A stretch of DNA of 13,830 nt from assembly GCA_043817485.1 (NCBI GenBank), contig JBDRGX010000067.1:1-13830 (forward strand), read 5' to 3'. The notes under the pieces were generated by a model that saw only the letters and a list, made by a program, of their open reading frames with translations, was not told where the DNA came from and did no database searches. Position numbers and translations under genes: made by a program. This document shows positions 1-7,141 of this stretch, piece by piece. Source of the DNA: JBDRGX01 sp043817485 [NCBI: bacterium] (GTDB lineage Bacteria > JBDRGX01). Numbering within the stretch: position 1 is the first letter of the stretch; every line of letters begins with the position of its first letter.

Positions 1-251
1 AGTCTTTATATCAACTAATTTAAGTCTTTATATATACAATTGATAATTAATGGCAAAACTATCCCATATATAGTATTTATTGCTAATATTGGCACAACAT
101 TGTATACTTCTCATGCCAAATTTCTATTGCGACACAGTCTCGGCTGTTCGCCATTACACAGATTTACAAATGATAATAAATGTTTTTTTTAATTATTTTA
201 AATGAAAAAATTAAATTAAATATATAGTTTGAAATAAATAGGAGATATCAA
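1..251. other. Non-coding region upstream of pheT with repeat fragments
   Basis: All three forward frames are closed by stops and I see no credible gene, tRNA or T-box here. An 11-base direct repeat (AGTCTTTATAT) lies at 1-11 and 23-33. Positions 126-141 match the inner part of the inverted repeat found at the other end of the window, and GGCTGTTCGCC plus a TTACACAGATTTACA stretch follow, both looking like scraps of dispersed repeats. pheS, which commonly precedes pheT, is not present, so any pheS lies farther upstream or elsewhere. No convincing -35/-10 pair was found for pheT. Confidence 0.6.
126..141 (+). repeat. Copy of the GACACAGTCTC terminal-repeat motif
   Basis: ATTGCGACACAGTCTC differs by one base from ATTGTGACACAGTCTC at 13804-13819, the inner part of the right end of the 243-bp inverted-repeat element. 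It is followed by GGCTGTTCGCC instead of CATGAATTGCCC, so the outer arm differs. It probably marks the end of another, partial member of the same family. No partner end is visible to the left within the window. Confidence 0.55.
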
Positions 252-2309
252 ATGAAAATTTCTTATAATTGGCTTAAAGATTATCTTGATGTAAATATAA
301 GTGCTGAAGAAATAGGCTCTAAACTTACTATGGCAGGATTTGAATTAGAAGGAATAGAGCAAATAAATGATGATAAGGTATTAGAAGTTAATGTGCTATC
401 TAATAGAGCAGATTGTCTTGGTTATATTGGATTAGCAAGAGAAATTTCAATTTTTTTAAAAAATACTATTAAAATTCCTGAAATAAAAATTGAAGAAGAT
501 ACAGAAATATCAAATTTAATTAATTTTGAAATTAAATCTCCAGAACTTTGTTTTAAATATATGGCTCGTATTATTAAAAATGTAAAAATAAAACCATCTC
601 CAGATTGGTTAAGAAAAAAAATAGAAAGTATGGGATTACCTTCTATTAACAATATAGTAGATATAACGAATTTTGTTTTAATGGAAACTGGACAACCTTT
701 ACATGCATTTGATTTGGATAAAATAGACCAAAAAATAATAGTAAGAAAAGCTATTTTTGGAGAAAAATTTGAAGCTTTGAATAATAAAGAATATGAACTT
801 AATTCTCAAATGTTAGTAATTGCTGATGCTACAAAGCCAATTGCCTTAGCTGGAATAATTGGTGGTGTTAATTCAGGAATAAGTTTATCTACACAAAATA
901 TTTTATTAGAAAGTGCATATTTTGCTCCGCATAATATTAGAAAAACAGCAAAAGAATTAGGCATTAGTACAGAATCTTCTTTTAGATTTGAAAGAGGAAT
1001 AGATCCACAAATGGTTTCTTTTGCTTCTGATAGAGCATCTATTTTAATTAAAGAATTATCTGGTGGCAAAATTTTAAAAGCAATAAATTTTAAAAGCCCT
1101 CAACATCCTTTAAAAGAAAATTTTATTATTGTAAGAACAAAACGAGTAGAAAAAATTTCTGGATTAAAACTTAGTTTTTTAGAAATAAAAAATATTCTTA
1201 CATCTCTTAATTTTCAAGTTGAAAAATGTGAAGAAAACTTTGTGGTTAAAATTCCCAGTTCAAGACAAGATATTCAAAGAGAAATAGATTTAATTGAAGA
1301 AATAATAAGAATTATTGGTTATGACAAAATTCCTATAAGTTATCCTCAAACAAAAATAAAATTAGAAAAAAATCAGGATTTAGTTATTGAAAAAAAAATA
1401 AAAAACTATCTTATTTCTTGTGGTTTATGGGAAATTATTTCTTATAGTTTTGCAGATGTTAATGATTTTGATAAAATAAATTTACCTCAAGATAGTTTTT
1501 ATAGAAAAGTTATTTCTATAAAAAATCCTATTTCTAAAAATTTTTCAATTATGAGGACTTGTTTTTTACCTACTTTTTTAAATACAATTTTATTTAATGC
1601 TAATAAAGGAAATAATAATGTAAAATTTTTTGAAATAGGATTTTTATATTTTCCTTCTGAAAATGAAAAATTGCCTCAGGAAATAAAAGTATTATCTGGA
1701 GCAATTACTGGGGTAAAAAAAGAAAAAAATTGGAATAAAAAAGAAGAGAAAGTAGATTTTTATTATTTAAAAGGAATTGTTTCTGAATTATTAGAAATTT
1801 TAAAAATTGAAAATGTTCATTTTGTAGCTGATGAGCATCCATCATTTCATCCTTATCAAAATACTAAAATCATGGTTGGTATAGAAAAAATAGGTTTTAT
1901 CGGAAAAGTTCATTTAGATGTAATAAATAATTATGGATTAAAACAAGAAATTTATTATTTTGAATTATTTTTTGATAAACTTTGCACTTTTGCAAATTTA
2001 GTTTCAGTTTTTAAACCTCTTTCTAAATATCCTTGTATTACCCGTGATTTATCTCTTATTTTAGATAAAAATATTGTTTCTCAATCTGTAATTGATTTAA
2101 TTAAAAAGAATGGCAATAGTTTAATAAAAGAAGTTAATGTTTTTGATGTTTATTGTGGTGAGCAAATTTCAAAAGAAAAAGTTAATGTATCATTTTCAAT
2201 TGTTTATCAAGATGAAAATAAAACTTTAGAAGATCAAGAAGTGAATAAATTACAAGAAAAAATTATTGAAAAATTAAAAAAAGATTTGAAAGTAGAAATT
2301 AGAGTATAA
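252..2309 (+). CDS. pheT: Phenylalanine--tRNA ligase beta subunit, lacking the EMAP/OB insert
   Basis: Beta chain of the (alpha-beta)2 enzyme that charges tRNA-Phe in the cytoplasm; the catalytic alpha chain PheS is not in the window. The ATG follows GGAGAT at 241-246. Domain order: B1 fragment (about 1-85, with LSNRADCLG at 49-57), B3/B4 editing domain (about 95-265, QPLHAFDLD and FRFERGIDP), B5 (about 290-360, with the acidic D340/E344/D346 run before IGYDKIP), B6/B7 catalytic-like core (about 380-575) and C-terminal FDX-ACB tRNA-binding domain (about 590-685). The usual bacterial protein is near 795 residues; this one has 685. The deficit falls between ...MAGFELEGIEQ and LEVNVLSNRADC, exactly where the EMAP-type OB-fold tRNA-binding domain is normally inserted in B1. 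The frame is intact and everything else is collinear, so this is a clean domain loss and not decay. Identification is very secure. Confidence 0.97.
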   Translation: MKISYNWLKDYLDVNISAEEIGSKLTMAGFELEGIEQINDDKVLEVNVLSNRADCLGYIGLAREISIFLKNTIKIPEIKIEEDTEISNLINFEIKSPELCFKYMARIIKNVKIKPSPDWLRKKIESMGLPSINNIVDITNFVLMETGQPLHAFDLDKIDQKIIVRKAIFGEKFEALNNKEYELNSQMLVIADATKPIALAGIIGGVNSGISLSTQNILLESAYFAPHNIRKTAKELGISTESSFRFERGIDPQMVSFASDRASILIKELSGGKILKAINFKSPQHPLKENFIIVRTKRVEKISGLKLSFLEIKNILTSLNFQVEKCEENFVVKIPSSRQDIQREIDLIEEIIRIIGYDKIPISYPQTKIKLEKNQDLVIEKKIKNYLISCGLWEIISYSFADVNDFDKINLPQDSFYRKVISIKNPISKNFSIMRTCFLPTFLNTILFNANKGNNNVKFFEIGFLYFPSENEKLPQEIKVLSGAITGVKKEKNWNKKEEKVDFYYLKGIVSELLEILKIENVHFVADEHPSFHPYQNTKIMVGIEKIGFIGKVHLDVINNYGLKQEIYYFELFFDKLCTFANLVSVFKPLSKYPCITRDLSLILDKNIVSQSVIDLIKKNGNSLIKEVNVFDVYCGEQISKEKVNVSFSIVYQDENKTLEDQEVNKLQEKIIEKLKKDLKVEIRV

Positions 2310-2368
2310 AATTTTTTAATTACAAAATTATTTTAAGCAAAATTTTTATCTGTTTGGAATATGCCATT

Positions 2369-3307
2369 TTATCTTTTTTCAATCAAATCATCTAATTTTT
2401 TTTGCATTTCATCAATAGACATTTTTGAACATTTGTAAATATCTTCGCTATCATATTTTTTAACATAATAATCTGTTTTTTCTAATTTTCCTACTAATAA
2501 AACTTCTTTTTCCCCATTACTAAAATCAACAGAAATACTAAAAAAAGGTTTATTTAGTCCATATTTTTCTAAATCTAAAGAATTTTTTTCAACATAATCA
2601 TTTACTTCTAAATATTCCAAAGAATTACAAATATTTTCAATAACATTTTTTAACCCCGGTAATTTATAAGGTTTAATAATTTCCCAAATTTCGTTATTTT
2701 TTATTATTTCTATTTCGCTTTTAGAGGTTTTTAATTTAAGTTTTACAATATCACATGATTTGAATTTAAATAATTTTTTTTCTAACCAATCTTTGTTTTC
2801 TATAGAAGCTTTTTCAATATAATCTTTAGCTAAAAGAATTTCATTTGAATTATCGCTTCTAATATAAGTTTTATTATAAATTGGATCCATTTTCCCTATA
2901 TAAAAAGATGTTATTAAATTATTTTTGATATTCCAAAAAGCAATACAATTAGAATTTTGTTTATCTACTTCAAAAAGTAATTGTTTTTTAGGATTAAAAG
3001 AAATAATTTCACTATTTTTAAAATTTTCTACTTTTAATAACAATTGATTAATTTTTTCCTCTGATGCTGGGAAATTTTTATAAGAAAGAATTTGCCATTT
3101 TTTTTCTTTTTTAACTAATATTATTTTTTTTTCATCGTTTTGATAAATTTCAATTTTAGCAATTTCATTTTTATTAAAATTTGCAAAAGATTTTTCTATT
3201 TTTATTCTATTTTTATATTGTTTTTGTAAAGGTCCTTCTAATAAAAGAACAATTACTATTAAAATTCCTAAACTAATTAGTAAAGTATAAATAATTTTTA
3301 GTTTCAT
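2369..3307 (-). CDS. DUF4340 domain protein, membrane-anchored, in Gld-type ABC cluster
   Basis: The 312-residue product has one N-terminal membrane segment (about 4-24), then a soluble, lysine-rich, beta-strand-rich body expected to lie outside the cytoplasmic membrane. The body shows repeated strand patterns (KIEIYQNDEKKIILVKKEKKW; later IVKLKLKTSKSEIEIIKNNE) and the C-terminal LEKYGLNKP... YYVKKY pattern typical of DUF4340. Members are commonly encoded right after the gliding/ABC auxiliary protein GldG, as here: only 12 bases separate it from gldG, and its AAAGGA ribosome site lies in that junction. A role with the GldFG-type transporter is inferred from position; the biochemical function of DUF4340 is not known to me. 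It ends facing pheT, 59 bases away. Confidence 0.85.
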   Translation of the reverse strand: MKLKIIYTLLISLGILIVIVLLLEGPLQKQYKNRIKIEKSFANFNKNEIAKIEIYQNDEKKIILVKKEKKWQILSYKNFPASEEKINQLLLKVENFKNSEIISFNPKKQLLFEVDKQNSNCIAFWNIKNNLITSFYIGKMDPIYNKTYIRSDNSNEILLAKDYIEKASIENKDWLEKKLFKFKSCDIVKLKLKTSKSEIEIIKNNEIWEIIKPYKLPGLKNVIENICNSLEYLEVNDYVEKNSLDLEKYGLNKPFFSISVDFSNGEKEVLLVGKLEKTDYYVKKYDSEDIYKCSKMSIDEMQKKLDDLIEKR

Positions 3308-3319
3308 TTTAATATTCCT

Positions 3320-4930
3320 TTATTTGGATGCTATTAAATTATCATACATTTTTTTTTCTTTATTTTTTAAAAAAAAGCGAACAAATCCAATAAATATTAA
3401 AATACATGGAATGCCAATTATATTTGCATATTTACAAATATTTTTTATTTGTTCGGAAACTTCTTTTAATGGTCTATCTGTTGTTTCACGAGAACGAATT
3501 TCAATTAAGTCTTCACCTAAACTAAGAAAATCAATAGCATTTAAAGCAAAAGTTAAATTAACTTGAGATAAATGAGATTGAGTTAAGAAATTTGAATCAC
3601 CTACAACAATAATTTGAGATTTATCTGAACTTTCTTTAATAATTTCTCTGTTTTTACCTTTTTCTATAGGAAGAGGTTTATTTGCATAAAAGCTTGTAAA
3701 TTTACCGCAAAGATAAGCACCTAAAACATACTGTTTTCCTTTTTTGGGAGGTTGTCCTAATAAAAGCATTTGAGGATCAAGATTATATCCATTCATATAA
3801 TTACCCATTTGTTGTGATTCTTGTTCCCAAGCCATTTTTGTAGTTTTAAATAATTCTATCACTTTTTTATCTTTACATTTTTCTTTTATTATTTCAATTG
3901 AACTTATCCATGGAAAAGAAATTCCTTCTAATTTATTTATTATAGGACAAGTTTTATCTATATTTTCTGATAATATTTTAGGCCAAAAAGGATAGGGAAT
4001 AGAATAAGAAAAATAACCAGAACTAAAAGAAGCTACTTCATTTACTCTATCTAAAATTAAATTTTTATTTAAAATTATTCCATAATGATTTAATAAATCA
4101 TCTAAATTATGATTTCTTGATGTAACAAAAAGAAATTGTTGAGGATATTCGATGCTATCAATTAAAAAAATTACTTTCCCTTTTTTCATTAAAAATTGAT
4201 CAATTTCTAATTTATCTTTATCTTGTAAATTTTTAGGGCCAGCTACTATTAAAGTATCAATATCATTTGGAATTGGCTCTCCTTTACTTGTATCTGCTGT
4301 AGAAACTTGATATTGACCTTCTAATTCTTTTTTAAGAATTAGATATTCTTGATTGATATTATGTTCTTCGTGTCCAGAAAGAAAAGCTATTTTTTTTTCT
4401 CCATCTCCAGTTATTTTAATAAGGGCACGAGTAAGATCATATTCAAAAGATGAAGTATCTTGAATCATTGGAATTACTTCTTTTTTATCTTCAAAAAAGA
4501 TTCCTATCCCTAAATAAGCATTCATTACTTGAATTTTATCTTTTTCTCTAATATTTAATTGAACTTGTGGAATTCCCATTTTTTGAAGATTTTGTTGTAA
4601 TTCTTTATTTTCTGATGGATCTATAAATTCAACTTGAATTTTTTGTTTAGAATATGCTCTATATTCAGATAATATATCTTTTACTTGTTGTTGTAAAGGA
4701 AGTAAATAAGGAGGAAGTTTTTTAGAAAAATAAACTTTAATATTAACTAAATCATCTAATTTTTTTAATTGTTTTTTAGTAGATTTAGATATAGTGTAAA
4801 GTTTATTTTGAGTAAAATCTAATCGTATAAATCTTTTTGTAGAAAGAAAATTAATTACCATTAAAATTGCTAAAGTTATTATGGTAATTAATAAATAATT
4901 TGCACCATATTTTATTTTTTTAGTGAACAT
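3320..4930 (-). CDS. GldG-like ABC-transporter auxiliary protein
   Basis: 536 residues from the chosen start. Membrane segments at both ends (about 8-29 and 500-521) enclose a large extracytoplasmic region. Just after the first segment is RLDFTQNKLYTIS (about 35-47), a hallmark of the GldG/ABC_transp_aux family, followed by VNIKVYFSKKLPP, a FLSGHEEH turn (183-190) and a Rossmann-like half with DTLIVAGPKNL (225-235) and GKVIFLID (251-258). In Bacteroidota GldG works with the permease GldF and ATPase GldA; elsewhere homologues are ABC accessory proteins of unknown substrate. Start choice: an ATG at 4948 would add MSEEIK, but AGAGGAGA sits between it and the ATG at 4930 with ideal spacing, so 4930 is preferred. 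It lies downstream of gldF and upstream of the DUF4340 gene. Confidence 0.88.
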   Translation of the reverse strand: MFTKKIKYGANYLLITIITLAILMVINFLSTKRFIRLDFTQNKLYTISKSTKKQLKKLDDLVNIKVYFSKKLPPYLLPLQQQVKDILSEYRAYSKQKIQVEFIDPSENKELQQNLQKMGIPQVQLNIREKDKIQVMNAYLGIGIFFEDKKEVIPMIQDTSSFEYDLTRALIKITGDGEKKIAFLSGHEEHNINQEYLILKKELEGQYQVSTADTSKGEPIPNDIDTLIVAGPKNLQDKDKLEIDQFLMKKGKVIFLIDSIEYPQQFLFVTSRNHNLDDLLNHYGIILNKNLILDRVNEVASFSSGYFSYSIPYPFWPKILSENIDKTCPIINKLEGISFPWISSIEIIKEKCKDKKVIELFKTTKMAWEQESQQMGNYMNGYNLDPQMLLLGQPPKKGKQYVLGAYLCGKFTSFYANKPLPIEKGKNREIIKESSDKSQIIVVGDSNFLTQSHLSQVNLTFALNAIDFLSLGEDLIEIRSRETTDRPLKEVSEQIKNICKYANIIGIPCILIFIGFVRFFLKNKEKKMYDNLIASK

Positions 4931-4943
4931 TTTTATCTCCTCT

Positions 4944-5005
4944 GACATAGAATGTCTTTGACATAGAATGTTTTTGACAGAATGTCTCTAATAGAAAATG
5001 TCTTT
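4944..5005. repeat. Four-copy ~16-bp tandem repeat between gldF and gldG
   Basis: Units are 4944-4959 (GACATAGAATGTCTTT), 4960-4975 (one base different), 4976-4989 (two bases shorter) and 4990-5005 (degenerate). The array begins just upstream of the gldG ribosome site and ends in the gldF stop codon, filling nearly the whole 74-base junction. Each GACATAGAATGTC core is itself an imperfect dyad (GACAT...ATGTC), so it could pair as RNA or bind protein. Confidence 0.85.
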
Positions 5006-5721
5006 TATTTTACTTTTTTTGATTCTAAAAAGTTTATATTCAATATTAAAAATAAACTAATAATAGATAAATAATAAATAATATCTCGTGAATCAATTAC
5101 TCCTCTACTAATACTTTCAAAATGAGAAGATAAACTAATATAACTAAATATAGGTACAAGAAATTTAGGAATGGAAAATAATACCATACTTTCTCCAACA
5201 ATTAATAAGAAAAAAGAAATAGTTACTGAAAGAATAAAAGCAACAATTTGATTTTTTGTAAAAGCAGAAATAAAACTTCCTAATGCTAAATAAGATGCAC
5301 CTAAAAATAAAGTTCCAATATAACTACAAACAATAGAGCCAATATCAGGTTTTCCTAATAGTTTAATAGTTATAGGCAAGGTAAATGAAAGTAAAATTGT
5401 CATACCCAAAAAAGCAAAACTTGCTAAAAATTTTCCTATTACTAATTCAGATATTTTTACAGGTAGGGTAAATAAAATTTCAATAGTGCCTGTTTTTTTT
5501 TCTTCTGCCCAAAGACGCATAGTAATTGCTGGAACAAAAAATAAAAATGCCCAAGGTAAAATTTCAAAATAGCTTCGCATATCTGCTTGTCCTACCAGAA
5601 AAAAACTTTGAAAAAATAACCAGTTAGTAAGAGATAAATAAACTATAATAAAAATATATCCCATTGGTGAATTAAAATAGGACTTAAATTCTTTTTTAAA
5701 AATAGTTAAAATATTTTTCAC
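5005..5721 (-). CDS. ABC-2 type permease, GldF-like
   Basis: A 238-residue polytopic membrane protein with about six hydrophobic segments (roughly 20-44, 52-68, 97-118, 128-154, 158-182, 213-231). Between the second and third lies MRLWAEEKKTGTIEILFTLP (68-87), the coupling region characteristic of GldF/NosY-type ABC-2 permeases, followed by VIGKFLA. The start is GTG, with GGAG nine bases upstream inside AAAAAGGAGA. It is first of a three-gene set with gldG and DUF4340. The cognate ATP-binding subunit, usually the adjacent upstream gene, is absent: the next gene upstream is an unrelated HD-GYP protein. The transporter therefore needs an ATPase encoded elsewhere. The substrate is unknown. Confidence 0.88.
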   Translation of the reverse strand: MKNILTIFKKEFKSYFNSPMGYIFIIVYLSLTNWLFFQSFFLVGQADMRSYFEILPWAFLFFVPAITMRLWAEEKKTGTIEILFTLPVKISELVIGKFLASFAFLGMTILLSFTLPITIKLLGKPDIGSIVCSYIGTLFLGASYLALGSFISAFTKNQIVAFILSVTISFFLLIVGESMVLFSIPKFLVPIFSYISLSSHFESISRGVIDSRDIIYYLSIISLFLILNINFLESKKVK

Positions 5722-5858
5722 TAATATTGTCTCCTTTTTATAATTCGTTAATCAGAATTAGTTAAAAATAGAACTAAAAAATATAATAAAATAATTTTAA
5801 GTTTTGATTTTACATTTTTATATTTTAGTTTTCATGAAATATGAAGGTTAAAATTATA
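5722..5858. other. Leader region between HD-GYP gene and gldF
   Basis: A 137-base AT-rich spacer. It holds the gldF ribosome site (about 5729-5736) and, just upstream of it on the minus strand, a 6-bp inverted repeat TAATTC (5741-5746)/GAATTA (5755-5760). No good promoter was found, so the gldF cluster may be read through from the HD-GYP gene or use an unrecognised promoter. Confidence 0.4.
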
Positions 5859-6923
5859 TTACATTAAATTTAGCCATCTGTGTGTGTTTTTTATTTTTTC
5901 CCATTTTTTTTCTTTAAAAATTTTCAAAAAAGCATCTACTACATCAGAATCATATAAAATATTTTTCTTTTCAGTAATTTCTTCTAATGTTTCCTCTATG
6001 CTCATGGCTAATCGATAAGGTCTATCAGAAGTCATTGCTTCTATTACATCAGATACAGTTAAAACTTTTGCTTCTAAAAGAATATTTTGACTTAAAAGGT
6101 TATTTGGATAACCAGAACCATCTAATTTTTCATGGTGTTGCCAAACAATTTGTGCTATTGGCCAAGGGAATTCTATTTCTTTTAATATATTATATCCTAT
6201 TTGTGGATGAGTTTTCATTATTTTAAATTCATTTTTATTTAATTTTTTAGGTTTATTAAGAATTTTTATAGGAATATAAATTTTCCCAAAGTCATGGATT
6301 AAAGAAGAAATTCTAATAGCATCTATTTGATCATTTGATAAATTCATTTTCTTAGCAATGGCACAAGATAATAAAGCCACTCTTTGTTGATGTCCAGAAG
6401 TATAGGAATCTCTTGTTTCAACAGTTAAAACAAAAGCCTGTACAATATTATCTAAAAGTTTTTTTAATTTTTCAGAAATTTGATAGAAAGAAGAAGTGCG
6501 TTCTTTAACTAAATTTTCTAAATTTAGATAATATTTTTCTAATTGTTGTTCTACTTTTTTTTGTTCAGAAATATCGGTTATAAAATTTAAAGTAGCAGGT
6601 TTTTCTTCCCATTCAAATATTATTGCATTTACTTGAACCCACCTTACTTCATTATTTTTAGCAATAAGTCTAAATGGATAAATATGGGTAAATTCTTCCC
6701 CTTGTAATCTTCTTAAATGCCGTTCCATTAATATTTTTTTATCATCAAAATGAATAAAGTCTATAAATGGTTTATTTTCTAATTCTTTTTGTGAATAACC
6801 AGTATATTCAAGAATTTTAGGATTAAAAAATTTAATTTTTCCATCTTGAATTACTATAATTGCTTCATTAGCGTTTTCTACCATTTTGAAATATATTTCA
6901 TTAGATAATTTTTGTTTTTCCAT
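5859..6923 (-). CDS. PAS-HD-GYP protein, probable cyclic-di-GMP phosphodiesterase
   Basis: 354 residues. An N-terminal PAS sensor (about 10-120, FFNPKILEYTGYS and a terminal ITDISEQKK PAC end) is joined by a helical, coiled-coil-like linker (about 120-160) to an HD-GYP domain (about 160-345). The metal and signature residues look complete: H178 (YTSGH), H210-D211 in LIHDFGK, H239, H263-H264 in WQHHEKLDGSGYP (GYP 271-273) and D292. The family hydrolyses c-di-GMP, so this is expected to be an active enzyme regulated through its PAS domain. The ligand is unknown, and no transmembrane segment is present, so it should be cytoplasmic. No Shine-Dalgarno sequence precedes the ATG, unlike most neighbours, so translation may be weak or the start may be wrong. 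Confidence 0.93.
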   Translation of the reverse strand: MEKQKLSNEIYFKMVENANEAIIVIQDGKIKFFNPKILEYTGYSQKELENKPFIDFIHFDDKKILMERHLRRLQGEEFTHIYPFRLIAKNNEVRWVQVNAIIFEWEEKPATLNFITDISEQKKVEQQLEKYYLNLENLVKERTSSFYQISEKLKKLLDNIVQAFVLTVETRDSYTSGHQQRVALLSCAIAKKMNLSNDQIDAIRISSLIHDFGKIYIPIKILNKPKKLNKNEFKIMKTHPQIGYNILKEIEFPWPIAQIVWQHHEKLDGSGYPNNLLSQNILLEAKVLTVSDVIEAMTSDRPYRLAMSIEETLEEITEKKNILYDSDVVDAFLKIFKEKKWEKIKNTHRWLNLM

Positions 6924-7065
6924 ATTTTTATTTTAATAATTTTTTTAGACTTTTATAAAATTTGAATTTTGCATAACTTTAATATTTTTCTTTTTTAAGA
7001 GATCAATTTTTTAATTTAATATTTGCAGAATTTCGTATTTTATGGAGTATTGTAAATTATAAAAA
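6924..7065 (-). other. Long leader of the HD-GYP gene
   Basis: From the predicted promoter at 7066-7094 the transcript would carry about 135 untranslated bases. They are almost all A/U, lack a ribosome site, and show no c-di-GMP riboswitch (GEMM) consensus or stable stem that I can identify. Confidence 0.35.
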
Positions 7066-7094
7066 AATATAAATAATTAAAAAAGTTAAGTCAA
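7066..7094 (-). promoter_or_regulatory. Sigma-70-type promoter for the HD-GYP gene
   Basis: On the minus strand TTGACT (7089-7094) is followed after exactly 17 bases by TATATT (7066-7071); both hexamers match consensus at five of six positions. It lies between the end of the sugar kinase gene and the HD-GYP start, so the HD-GYP gene can be transcribed separately. Confidence 0.55.
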
Positions 7095-7141
7095 GTTTAT
7101 TAAAAAAAATTTTAAAAAAGGAAAATAAAGTAACACTTTTT

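Noticed and set aside
1-251. T-box leader for pheT
   Set aside because: No TGGNACC-type antiterminator sequence, specifier stem or terminator hairpin could be found.
2310-2329. Terminator between pheT and the DUF4340 gene
   Set aside because: AATTTT/AAAATT is a six-pair all-A/U stem in a background where such pairs occur everywhere.
4944-5005. CRISPR array
   Set aside because: Units are contiguous 14-16-bp tandem copies with no spacers, and no cas genes are present.
6924-7065. c-di-GMP riboswitch upstream of the HD-GYP gene
   Set aside because: The conserved GEMM core bases and paired stems are absent; the leader is nearly pure A/U.
7095-7141. Terminator after fruK
   Set aside because: The best pairing (AAAG/CTTT on the minus strand) is only four base pairs.
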